64,000 nt of DNA from Carya illinoinensis (lineage: Eukaryota; Streptophyta; Magnoliopsida; Fagales; Juglandaceae): assembly GCF_018687715.1 (NCBI RefSeq), contig NC_056752.1:51802653-51866652 (forward strand), given 5' to 3'. Position numbers and translations under genes: made by a program. This document shows, in pieces, positions 31,866 through 43,478 of the stretch. The first letter of the stretch is position 1; each line of letters starts with the position of its first letter. The notes below the pieces were generated by a model that made no database searches, was not told where the DNA came from, and was given only the letters and a program-made list of their open reading frames with translations.

Positions 31866-33979
31866 TTTTGCAGGTGCAGAAGCAGAGCATGGTTTCTCAG
31901 AGGTTTTGGCTGAGGTTTAACAGTTGGGGCATCTTGAAGTCGACAGATAAGAGTCAAATGGTATCGTTGCGCATTCTCCCATTTCATCCAGCCCTTGCGT
32001 TCAAACCCAATAAATGCCCATCTTATCCACACGAGGGTCTTGGATTCATTTTATATATATTTTTTATTATTTTAAATTTTAGAATTCCTATAAAACCTTT
32101 AAAAGATTCTTAAAATTTATAAAGACAACTTTTTTGAGGGAATAAATGGCTGAATAATATTATATAAAAAATATAAATATATCTCACTTTTCATAACATT
32201 TTATATAATTATATTTTAAAATGAGAGATATTTTTATTAAATACTTTATAAAAATAAGATTATTTTACAAAATTATTTTCATTAAAAAACATATATTATA
32301 AAATATATTGCGTAAGGTATTACTGTTCATATTACAGACAACTTCATCCATGTAGTACTTAAAAATATCGCAAAATAAGGACCATACTCTGAACTCATGT
32401 AATTGCTAATTGCAATGAATAGATTTTTTTTTTTTTTTCTTTTAAATATTTGCGGAAACACAATGATGGTCTGTACTTTCGACCATGCCTTGCTAAGGAG
32501 TAAGGAATAAAATAATAAAAAAAATCTATTCATCACTTATTTTATTATTATTTTATAATATATTATTAAATAATAAATTTACAAGTAAAATATAATAAAT
32601 AGTATCTAATCATCTAATATTACATTATGAGATAATGATAAAATGATGAGAAAATAAATGATAAATAATATAAAAATTTTATGTGTAATCATTTTTGTAT
32701 AGTCTTTTATACACTATATTTATATAATTAGTTATGTATTAAAAAAATTAATAGAACTAATTATATCAGTAAAATATATAAAGAGTTTATAAACATGATT
32801 ATATATAATATTACTCTAAATAGTATTGCTCTAAAAAAGTTTTCAGTAAAAAACACATGCATACGGGGGAATAAAACATGTGATCAAGACTGAGGACTTT
32901 CGAGAAAATGCTTAGAAGAGTTCTAAAAATTGTTTAAATTAATACGAGACTTTGGAGTTCGGAGAAACTTTGAGGGTTTTGCTTGGATAACATGTGATAC
33001 GATTTGTAATACAAAATTAGAAGATTTAAACTTATTTTAACTTGTTCGAATCAAAATGAAGACACGATTTATAAATAAATTAATAATAAGTCAATCTATT
33101 TAACACAAAATTAACTTGTTTTGAATCGTTTATTATTTCAAAATTAAAGTTTTATTATTGTTAGATTGTAATATTGATATTTTTAATTAGTATATTTATG
33201 TTTATATTGTAATTTTAGACCTGTATTCATATTTGTTATTGTATTGTTTGTAAAATTATTTTTATTATATGTTAAAATTTGAAAATGATTGATACATATT
33301 TTCTAAGTTATTGTAGTTATTAGTAAATATAGATTTTAACTTTTACGTAAAATTATGTTAATCATGTTAAATGAATTATGCATTTTAGTTTAATCAATTT
33401 ACATTAAATAAACATGTTTAGATGAGTTATGTCATGTTAACATCTTTTTAATTAATTATTAAAATAGTTAAAATAAGTGACACGACACAATCTATTATAT
33501 AAATGGATTAGGTTAAGGGTTGAAAGTTTAATACGTTTATTTTAATAGATTGAATTAGAGTTAACCTATATAATCAAATATTCATTACTTGACACGACAC
33601 GAATACGATTCGAAAATACGACTTGTCACCCCTATGTTTGGCTATGCTATCATGATTTCAAAGTTTTACTCTTTCACCTCTTATAAAGCAATTTTATAAA
33701 ATTAATCCTATTATAAAATAGATCATAACCCGTTAATTTATAAGTTTAATTTTTAATTTTTTCTTTATAGCACTAGCAATATTTATAATATATACATTTT
33801 TTTCGATTGATATTAATATTTTTTTATTTATACATAAGAAGCATACACAAGTCAGTAACAAGTTACCCAGCTCTGATATGACATTGCAACAGATGATTTC
33901 AACGTAATAATAAAATAAACAGTAAATATAATACAACCACATAGAAGCATTATAACTGATCTCCAACCCGTCTTCACTT
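31866..33979. other. Intergenic region between ECB2 and the NPH3-type gene
   Basis: About 2.1 kb. The first 200 bases are probably ECB2 promoter and leader, and the last few hundred bases are the NPH3 3' region. The middle is very AT-rich and includes an M1 MITE at 32672-32817 and low-complexity A/T sequence. No gene is supported. Confidence 0.5.
32672..32817. mobile_element. Palindromic MITE, family M1, copy 2
   Basis: AAAATTTTATGTGTAATCAT at the left and ATGATTATATATAATATTAC plus TCT at the right are roughly complementary. Internal blocks ATAATTAGTTATGTATTAAA and TAATTATATCAGTAAAATAT match the copies at 13957 and 35095. Confidence 0.65.
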
Positions 33980-36618
33980 TCAAGACATGGATTTCCTCCA
34001 CTTGGGAGGATTCCGACCTCTCACCAACTTAGTTTTCATGTCCAAAGGTGTTTCTGGTCCGTAATTCACCGGTTCTTCAACCTCTTCGATCTTATCAACC
34101 ACACTACCACTCTTGAATGAAGGCATTCCGAGCTTCTTCCAATTGAAAAAACCTCTCTTCTTCTCTCCAAGCCTCTCTATTTGTGCTTGCATGGTGTTGC
34201 ACTGGTTTTGAAGCCTAATAACATCTTCCTTCAACCTCCTTATCTCCATCTGTTGAGTTGTCATTTCACGCTTTGAGTAGCATCGAGCTGGGGGGTCAAT
34301 TCCTGGGCTCGGGCTCCGGATGCCGTTGAAGGAGCCACTCCAATCTACATGGCGACTAAGCTTATTTTGCTCGGAGAATAGCACTTGGATAACAGCTCGA
34401 ACGGGTAAACGTTCGTTTTGTGCAGCGTGAAGGGATGCTTCCGATGAGAGTTTTCGGCTGTCAATCAGTGTACAGAGGCTTTTTCTTTCTTCTTTTGATG
34501 TGGCGGGATGTGCCTGCAACCAAAAGACATGTAATTAATTAGCGTCAATCGATCATGATGATTCATAGGCATGCATGAATGATGAAACCATGAACCAACC
34601 GCGGATGAATATATAAGAAATGCATATATAATAATTAGTTAGGTTCCATATCTTGTTTTTCTCTTTCTTTTTCTTTTTCTTTTTCTTTTTTATTTTTAAA
34701 TCTAAACATGTATAGTATTTTTATTTTTATTTTACTTTATTATTATTACATGACGATATCATGCAAAATGCTGGCAATATATAGTGATGTGTCGTAAAGC
34801 ATTATATATATATATAATATCCCAAATGGGCCAAATATGAATGAGTTGCCAGTTAGCCTTAGGTGGTAAGCAGTCCTCCATTCTCACATGATCACAAGAG
34901 GACAGCGCAAAAGCCAAATTTCGTAAATCAAAAATTTTATATGGAGTTATTTTGAGTGTTATTTTATGTATTTTAGTAATGTGATTGATTGTGTATTAAA
35001 TAGTAAAATATATAATAAATATATAAAAATAATTATATATAATATTATTTTTCGTAAATTAATATAAACTGTTGCAATTAACATAATATAAATAAAAAAT
35101 TTTATATATAGTCACTTTTACATATTTTGTTATATATTTTATTGATGTGATTAGTTATATATTAAAAAAAATTAATATAGTTGATTACATCAATAAAATA
35201 TGCAAAAAATACACATAAATAAATATATATAACATTACTCATAATCTTAAGAATCCGGCCACGGATGAAGATCTTACGCAGGCAGATCATCCCTCTACCA
35301 CCCAGATCATCACGATCATGATCGGCAAGATAGTTAATAGTTTTGTTTTGTTTGTTTTATTTATTTTGTTATAATAGTACTCTTTCTTGTTTTGTTTTAT
35401 TTTATTTTTTCTGTCTTTTGGGTTAAATTTATTTTCATTAGTGATTACCAATATGAATAATGCTAATCCCACCCTGGTAGTTCGTCACTAGTTCCGCTTG
35501 GAGCTACTGTTCCTTTTTTTTTTTTTTTCTTTTAACTTTGTGATTAAGAAAATATTTTTTAATAATTTTATAATTTTTAAAAAATATATATATTGAAAAG
35601 TGTTAAAAAATACATGTAAAAAAAAAAAAATCTAAAAAACACACCAAAATAACTATCGGTGGCTGTAGACTTTAGTGCACGCCACCCTTGCCAATATATA
35701 TGATTATTATATATACTGTAATTAGCAGGAAGAAGATATATTATAGTGGGGTTTTAATTATGGTCCGGACCATATATAATAATTAAAACCCCCCATGTTT
35801 CTAACTCCTAATAATTAAGTAATCTAGGCTAAATCAAAATCAGAATAAATCATATATATATATATATATATAATGTAACTTACTTTGAGATAAGTATCAA
35901 TGGCTCGGTATAACCCATCGTCCGTGGCACGAGCATGGCCAGGGAGAGCTCCGGCAAGGGCAACAAGCTCCGCCAAGCTCATATTTGAATCCACGGCAGC
36001 CTCGGCGAGATAACAATCCACGAGCTTTGCCACCTTAATCAATGCATAGCCCGTCTTAGCAGCCTCATCCAAATGCATAAACCTCTTCACCAGCCGAATA
36101 ACGAGCTCGACATCTAGCAAAGTCCCACAAGTGTGACTAAACGATGGTATCATTAGCTCTTTCAATGAAGCGTGGTCGAGTTGCCATGATATACGTTTCT
36201 CAAGCTCGGCCCGATATGTGGGCTCGACCCCAACCATATTGGCGGTGCGGAGGAGGCGGAGAAGGAAGTTACATGGGATGGAATCCTTTTCGGGAGGGAG
36301 AACACCCACTATGGTTTCCACAAAGAACCTTTTCTTCATCCATGAAGCCGTGACGCTTTCCGGAGATTCTTCAAAGTAATTTGCTAGGCTCTTTTCCATC
36401 ACGTCCCCACAGGATAGGTCCGGCAGCCATTTGGAGGCGTAGTGAGTGATTATCGAACCGATCAGATCGTGTCGGACACCCTTGGCCTTAATGCCGGAGA
36501 GGGTTTTGACAAAGTAGTCCATGTCGAGGATACACGCATCGTCGAACCAGCATTCGGCCGCGAATTGGGATGGTTTCGCCGGGAAAGTGACGGATTCCGG
36601 TAACGATATCTTCTTCAT
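33980..36618 (-). CDS. NPH3-domain protein lacking the BTB domain (At1g52770-like)
   Basis: Two exons on the minus strand: 36618-35884 (245 codons) and 34513-33980 (177 residues plus stop), separated by a 1370-base GT-AG intron at phase 0. The product is 422 residues. Exon 1 starts MKKISLPESV and contains the NPH3 opening (CWFDDACILDMDYFVKTL, KGVRHDLIGSIITHYASKWL). The exon junction reconstitutes the conserved DTYLK-AHP, followed by CTLIDSRKLSSEASLHAAQN and LPVRAVIQVLFSEQ. The C-terminus has a short coiled coil (MEIRRLKEDVIRLQNQCNTM) and FFNWKKLGMPSF. Most NPH3/RPT2 proteins (about 600 residues) have an N-terminal BTB domain for CUL3 binding. Here an in-frame TAG lies a short distance upstream of the start, and no BTB-like sequence was found nearby. 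This matches the short Arabidopsis relative At1g52770. The role is presumed to be auxin- or light-signalling scaffolding, unproven. Confidence 0.9.
34930..35051. mobile_element. Palindromic MITE, family M1, copy 3 (in NPH3 intron)
   Basis: Contains AAAAATTTTATATGGAGTTA, TTTTAGTAATGTGATTGATT and AATAATTATATATAATATTA in the M1 order. It is more diverged than its neighbour at 35095. It lies within the single intron of the NPH3-type gene. Confidence 0.5.
35095..35240. mobile_element. Palindromic MITE, family M1, copy 4 (in NPH3 intron)
   Basis: Starts AAAAATTTTATATATAGTCA and ends ATATATAACATTACTC, with internal GATGTGATTAGTTATATATT and GATTACATCAATAAAATATG. The halves are complementary around the centre. 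It sits about 45 bases from copy 3, so two insertions lie side by side. Confidence 0.65.
35455..35695. mobile_element. Foldback MITE, family M4, copy 3 (in NPH3 intron)
   Basis: AATGCTAATCCCACCCTGG and TTCCGCTTGGAGCTACTG at the left, the M4 T-rich and A-rich core (TTTGTGATTAAGAAAATATT, GTTAAAAAATACATGT) in the middle, and GGTGGCTGTAGACTT with CGCCACCCTTGCCAATA at the right. The overall order resembles the 19530-19745 copy. Confidence 0.45.
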
Positions 36619-37363
36619 TTTTGGTGCATAAGTTGGAGGAGGAGCAAACTAAGAAGGATATCCTTAACTAATGTACTATATTTGTGGGTGGCTTTCCGAG
36701 GGAGTTCATGTTGCATATAGACGGCTTGCAGGACCAGAATGGGGTGTTTGGCGATATAAAGATTTTTCTTACCGGTTGGATGGTTGGAGCTCGAGAGGGA
36801 TAAGAGGGAGCTTCCACTTTTTGAGCTTCCAACTTAAGTCCCTTTCTGTCTTGGGTGTCGGGTGGTGCTATAATTGATTGGTTTTGTACATGTCAGAGGA
36901 TGGAATATTAGCATTTAATAGTCTCTGTCCTCTCTCTCTCTCTCTAACCCAAGCGTTGAGGAGAGGAAGCTCGATAAACACTATTATGGATGATCTGCAG
37001 TGGGCGCAGAGCCATTATCCGGCTTCCTTTTTTTCCCCATATAATGGCAAATTCACTTTCCCTGTGAATCTGTGATCCTCAAAATGCATGTATTGAAATT
37101 CATTCACGAGTCAGTTATATATAGGTCATTATATATAGCCATATCGCTATGATACTATTTAATGGCACTCAAGATTAATTATCATTTTTCCCGAGAATGT
37201 ACGAATGGGTGAAAAGGAGATGGGATGCCGCATGAATATGACAAATGTTTGTGCACCCTGCATGCTTCGACTAACACGTGAACTTCAGATTTTTGTTGGT
37301 TTTGTAGCAAACAATTGAGGCTGTGAGCGGAGATGGACCCACCGCCCCTTTTCTCCAGTCTAA

Positions 37364-37923
37364 GAGCATCATGTTGGTTTCAAAAGTTATTTTTAAAATT
37401 TGATGAAAAATATAAATTTTTGATAAATCTAAAATCTTCTTATTCATAATCTCATATTGAATTAATTATTAGATTCATCAAAATAATAATATAATATTAT
37501 TTTTTAAATAATAATTTTTTTTTTATATTTTACAATTAAACTAACTATATATACATTAATAATTTAATTTGATATTTAAATTATTAATTTCTAACTAATT
37601 TCATTATTATGCCTAATAAATTAAAAAATATATACGTAAAAATTAAAAAAAGTCATCACTATGCCCAATAACATTCACACAAATTATGCAGAAGGTATGA
37701 AGGAAACTGAAAAAAGAAAAGGATAGCAGTTGGTCATTAAAATGTAATAAAATAATCTTTGATGAGTGTATAGTAACCCTTCAAATTTGAAGGAAAACTT
37801 AAAAACCTTGTAGCTCAAAACTTCTCATTATTTGGTTTGCTGACACCAATGCAGCTTTAATTTATACAAATTCATCATTTTATATATTTGACTTGATTTT
37901 TGACGAAGTCAATGCCAATACTC
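37364..37923. mobile_element. PIF/Harbinger-type MITE element B (560 bp)
   Basis: Starts GAGCATCATGTTGG and ends CCAATACTC, flanked by TAA on both sides (37361-37363 and 37924-37926). The reverse complement of the right end (GAGTATTGGCATTGACTTCG) pairs imperfectly with the left end. The left 230 bases match the left of element A (for example GATTCATCAAAATAATAATA, TACATTAATAATTTAATTTG, ATATTTAAATTATT), and the right 160 bases match its right end (CTTCAAATTTGAAGGAAAA, TGTAGCTCAAAACTT). It cannot encode a transposase and is probably mobilised in trans. Confidence 0.75.
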
Positions 37924-38010
37924 TAAACGTTCCTAAAACTTACTCCTCCCGATTCAATGACAGGGAATACCACCGGTAGTTTTGGGTTGATAATAGCTCA
38001 AGCAACATAA

Positions 38011-38170
38011 CACAGGCATCTCAGGAAGCAAGAAACTTGTGCATATATATATATAGTACATATAGGGACTTTTATGCATATGTTAAACACGAACACAGGC
38101 ATCTCAGGAAGCAAGAAACTTGTGCATATATATAGTACATATAGGGACTTTTATGCATATGGAAAACACG
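38011..38170. repeat. 83-bp tandem duplication
   Basis: CACAGGCATCTCAGGAAGCA starts both copies (38011 and 38094). Each continues AGAAACTTGTGCATATATAT, AGTACATATAGGGACTTTTA and TGCATATG. The copies differ mainly by the length of the TA run, so the duplication is recent. Confidence 0.9.
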
Positions 38171-38826
38171 GGGATGAGTGTCTAAAATCGTGAGCTAGAG
38201 CTTTGCCCATCGATGCCAGCCGAAAGCATATTTCCAATTTTTTTGTTGGATTGCTTGATTGGATTTTGTGGTACATCGGAAGGAGACAGGAACCATTACT
38301 AGCTCTGAAGCTGCACAAATTGTGCCGGTTTTGGAGTTTTCACCAAAGGATCGAGTTTCCTGAACTTCGTAGTGGTGTAAGGGTACAGGGTTTTCACTCC
38401 TTTCAAGTCATGGGATAGAGGGGATCTCATGTTAAACCCCAAACGAAATATAAATAGGTTAAGAATACGGAGTCCAAAGATGAAAAGATCATCATATAAA
38501 CTCAAGCGGTAGTTCTTATCGAATCGTGGGCATGAAATGAAAGTAACCTCTGTACAAGGTATCATCCATGCAACGTTTGCAGCAAGAAATTTTTGCACGA
38601 ATACCAAAATAAAAGAAAGGAGTTCCAAAGAATTTCTAAAAGTACAGAAACTTTAAACTAAACGGATTATAAGCTCATTATATATGGAAAACAGGACTTC
38701 GAGGACAATCAGTCGCATACTTATTTGATACGTAGATAAAATTCTACAACAAATATTTCACCAAATACTGCTTCTCATCTGCTACACTAATTCCTCCTGT
38801 TAATCAACCTGGTAGGAGAACCATTA

Positions 38827-41800
38827 TTAAATGTTTTGAGGGGTTGAGGTTCCAGATGAGCTGCCCATGGAGTCACCGGCCTTTGGATTCAGTGCTGACC
38901 CACTTGCAAGAGAACCATTCCCAGTTGCGTTTTCTGCCACAACTGGAATCTTCACAGCTGCTCTTTCCATCTCCTTCTCAAGCTCTTCCTCCCTCCGCAA
39001 TGCAGTAAACTGTGTATCCAGTGACTTGGCTGCTGCTAACCATGCAAGAACAATTACCAAAAGTACACCCCCAAGGTAAGGAGTCGAATTGGCAAGTGAC
39101 CCGAATGTTAAGATCATAAACTGCTGAATTAGAGCACCGCCAGACTTCCCCAATGGATTGCATACGACATCAATGGCTGCCTTTCCTTTAACCTAAAGCA
39201 ATAAATAAATAGGCAGAGTGACAGACGGGCTCAGAGATGAACCTCAGCAAATATGATGTTTTTAAATAAAGTACTATGGTGAGTAATCAAATATTGAAAG
39301 AAGAAGGATACATAAGTATGCATTATCAGAGTTTTGTAAGGAAATTTCTGAAGTTTGAATCTCTTCAATTTTAGGCCATAAAGATTCCTAGAGTTCTTCC
39401 CTTTTCTTATTCACAGATGTAAGTTATTAGGACAAATTTAACTTCCAGACTAATTTTTTTAGCATCGCTGAAACCAGTCTAGGTCAATAATAAGAACCCT
39501 GAATAAATAGCAGGAAAAGTGTTCAAACCTTAGTTTCCTCATCCAACGGAATATAGGCCATCTCTTTGCAAGGGTCGAACAAGCTATACTTGGCACTCTT
39601 GCTGAATATGTTTTGCATGGCACCCACATATACAGCTGCAAGAAGAGGTGTGATCCCAAACTTCAAAAGAGAAGGTCCAAGTGGATCTCCAAATAATATC
39701 AGAGAAAAGAAACCGACTCCTGTCAGAAGCAGGACTGTGGGCGTGATCTTGGCAGCAACTCCCCATCCATATTTTTCAAATATGAACTGGCTTAGCAGCA
39801 TCATCGTAAAAGTTGCTATTCCAGTGGCAGTTGAGAAGTCACCCATAAAGGAAGAATACTCATTTGGGCTTGGAAACTGCACAATTTAGAGTCAGAGACC
39901 CTTTAAGTATCAAGCCAATTCAGATGAAAAATTGGAACACTACTATCCATCATTAGTTCACCTGAGCTTTGAGCTTAGATTTCCATGTAACTTCAACAAG
40001 GTTGATGCTAATACCATAAGCAACCACCAAAGTGGCAAGATCCCTAATGTATCTTGAAGAAACCAAGAATTTCAAACTCTCCATTGTCCCCATTTTGGGC
40101 TTCTCCTGCAACCATGGAAAAATACATATCAGCGTATCTTTCATAGCTGCTTCAACCATGGGGGATCTATTTTGACCGCAACTACACCAAAACTGTGTGG
40201 GTGCATCTTATAAGACTTTCAAATCATACCTAAGAGTTATGATCAATACAAATGAAACAAGAATCATGGATCTGTCTTAATTAAAATAATGAGCAATGTG
40301 AGGAAACTATGGTGTAAATTGCAACAACAAAAACCCATTACAATTATTTTTTATTGGTAAAAATTTTATTTTATTGATTTAAGTAGCGCAGACCCAGTAC
40401 ACATGATATATATGAAAGAGAACACCTAATTAGAAGTTAGCAGACCAACCCAGCTAATAACAAACGAAATAGTGATACATCATATCAAGGTAGCTTTCTG
40501 ACCAGTTCCGCAAGTAAGAAAGAGTGCCATGTTGAGCAGAAGTAAAGAAATAAATGACAAATCTTGCCAATATAAATGTCTAATATCAACATGCGACCGA
40601 AACAATGAACCTTAATAAACAGCAGGAGTTTCATTGCTAAAGATTACCTTCTTCTTCTTACTACGGGTTGGAAGAGGAACATAATTATTCACCCACCAGT
40701 ATAGGAGACAGATTGTAAACCCCATCAACACCACAATGCTCATCATTGCTTTAAGGGAAATGGCCCAACCATCAACACCAGGACCTAAATTTTTCCTCAA
40801 ATTTGAAAAATACTTTACTGTTCGACCTGAAAATATAAGAGCAACATTTGCCCCAAGACCAAACAGGGGATAAAATCTTTTTGCTTCCTCAACAGTAGTT
40901 ATCTGCACAAACAACCAACAGCAGATTAGAGGACGACAGAAGACAGAATGTTAGGTATAATCAAAGAAAAATACATGCAATGTTATCCAATTCACATGAA
41001 GTCAAAGACCACCAGAAGAAATCAAAACTACACTCTATAATAGCTACAACATAGAATGAAACAAGAAGATTTAATTGGACTTGAATGTAAATTAAGATTG
41101 AAAATTTCCTCCTGTTTCAGCCTTTTGCACGATTTCATACTTCAGGGAGAGAGATTATCAATTATATTCAAACTCAAACTTCAGTGAGACTCTCCAGTTC
41201 CAAACTCAGCCACAGCCTCTGTTTCACAACTTATGAGACTGAGACAGAATAAGGTACATGGGTAATATTTAGGTCATGCCTATGTTATGTAAAATGAACG
41301 CAGCTATTTTTGTATTGAAAACTGCTAGACTCTTATATTTAAAACCACTGTTGAATAATGTAGGGAAAAGAATATATAGTGGAAAAGGCATTTATCACTC
41401 CATCACAAATGCTTCTTATTTGTATACCTAAGAAAAAAATAGTATCAGTAAGAGATATTTACAGCACGAAATAAATGCTTGTCATTTGCAGAATGAAGTA
41501 GAAGGTCCTCCCATAAATAGACTCGCAATTCTGTTCACTATCAGGGAGCCATTCTTTCCTTCTCTCTACATTTTTCCAATATAAGATGTACAGAATGTAT
41601 AGATACTGTCACCCTAATCCATTTAAATAATAAGGAAATCAATAAGCACGAGAATTGCAAAAGAGAGCATTACCATGATACATCCATCAAGGGATCAACA
41701 TTAGACGTGATTATCTTTAAAAACAAAACCTCGAAATAATGCAAGTATAAAAACTAGTATTCATAATACCTGAAACAAAATATCAGGTGATAATAACTTC

Positions 41801-43478
41801 ACCTAAATATCTATTAACTAAGGTTCACAAGCATTAGTTACATCACACCGTGGAGGGGAATTTCCATCTCTTGTGCACCAAATAATTCTTGTTTCTTGAA
41901 AAAATGCAAAATCAAACTTTGATGATGATGCAGATTACAAGGCATAACTTGGAAGCCAACACCTTGAGCTCCAAAGTTATTTCATGTCCAGTTCAGATAC
42001 AATATGTATCAGAGAATCGTCACATAAGCAAATGAAGGCATTTTTATACTAAGTCTACCTCAAAGGCAGGACCAGACATTATAGTCTCATTTGGAAAGGC
42101 ATGAAACAGGGACAGATGTTTCACCGGGGATATATTATCATCAAGACTATCAAACAAGCTTCAGATTCATGCAACAAAAGATATCCTAGTTCATGCAACC
42201 CATTATATCATCCTAGCCTTGAAGAATCCCATATATCCAAAGAAACTAGACATCTCTAAAGTAACAAAAATTAGACATCGAGGGCCTAGAAAAAAAATTA
42301 CAAAAAATACAACCGAAAAAAATAATTTAAAAACCAAATGAATAACAAGGTATTGTTGAATCTGGACAGCCAACTCATGAAGAAAATCTAGAGTATTCCA
42401 TAGTGAAAAATTTGAAAATTCTCCCCTAGTAACGACCCGTGTAAAGATAGTGATATTCTCAGGCCCATAAAACATGTATACGGATAAAGAAAATGATACA
42501 ATATAATAATTTAATCAAACATGGAACAGATATGAAATTACACAGCAAGCTATATGAGCAGATATGCTTTAGTGTTTGAGCAACTTATAGGAAAAAACTA
42601 ATTACGAAATTGTAACACGAGAAACATTCATCGTATGTAAGGCGAGTATATAGTATACCGACCAAGTATACAGATTATCTGTACAAGTCTACTTCACGAG
42701 ATAAGTTAATTACCTGATTGGCAAACCCCCAAAACAATACTGAAATCACCACACTACCCCAAAGTTCAGCCATAACATAGAACAAACAGAAGCTCCAGAT
42801 CCTCATAATAGCAAGGGGACCGAGGAACCTGGGGCCAAGTATGTTGAGAAGCTTATCAGCAAACGCCTCTGGGTGTATATAATTGCTGAGAGGATACAGG
42901 AAAAATCCAAATGCCACAAAAAAGCCTATGAATGGGAGAATAACCGAATAGAAGAGAGCCTGCTTAGACAACACATTAGCCAGTTTGGTGTACAACAACA
43001 TAAACCCAACAGCCATAGGCAAGTTCACCCAAGTTTTCAGAAACGGAATAATTTCTGCACTGCTCCCTTTGGCTGTCACGACCAATACATCCTTCGTGTC
43101 TCTGAGTATTGTATAGTTGAAAAGGATACAAAAGAACATCAACCCCAGTGGTATAATCTTCTTTAACGTCGTAATTTCAATACCCAAAATCTTTGGCTTC
43201 TCAATTTCTAATTCACCAGATGGTGGCTGCCCATCAGCTGCTGCTGCAGCCTCAGCCCGGCAGATAAACAAGTTTCTCTCTTTTTGACAAAACCCATGAG
43301 TTTTTGGGACAAACCCATTGAATTTTTCGAACCCATTCGAAGAGAGAGAAAACCCACCAGTGGTTTTAGCCTTTGGGGTGAAAAATCTATGCCTTAAGCC
43401 CTGTGATGGGGTTAAACCCCTGGCTCTGGGGCTTGGGGGTAGAGAGAGAAGCCATTTGGCCTTTAAAACAGCCTCCAT
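38827..43478 (-). CDS. NTT: Plastid ATP/ADP translocator (nucleotide transporter, TLC family)
   Basis: Five exons on the minus strand: 43478-42714, 40902-40648, 40105-39962, 39876-39529 and 39192-38827. All introns are GT-AG at phase 0, and the product is 625 residues. Arabidopsis NTT1 has about 624. A plastid transit peptide (about 1-75, ending near FICRAEAAA) precedes roughly 11-12 membrane segments. The four charged residues reported as essential in AtNTT1 (K155, E245, E385, K527) correspond with one constant offset of seven to K148 (FLKTW), E238 (AELWG), E378 (NLVEVTWK) and K520 (NPLGKSGG). The protein exchanges cytosolic ATP for stromal ADP plus phosphate in the inner envelope and fuels non-green or dark plastids. 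Intron 1 is long (1811 bases). The C-terminal tail is Ser/Gly/Thr-rich, as in the family. Whether it corresponds to NTT1 or NTT2 cannot be decided, as both Arabidopsis copies are co-orthologous. Confidence 0.95.

Larger units (their letters stand above)
36619..38826. other. Intergenic region between the NPH3 and NTT genes
   Basis: The 36619-36950 part is probably the NPH3 promoter and leader; it has CT-rich sequence near 36927-36946. It contains the 560-bp Harbinger-type element B at 37364-37923 and an 83-bp tandem duplication at 38011-38170. The last 200 bases are probably NTT 3' UTR. No additional gene is supported. Confidence 0.5.

Noticed and set aside
31598..32032. 144-residue minus-strand frame overlapping the ECB2 start
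   Set aside because: It is an out-of-frame shadow of the transit-peptide region of ECB2.
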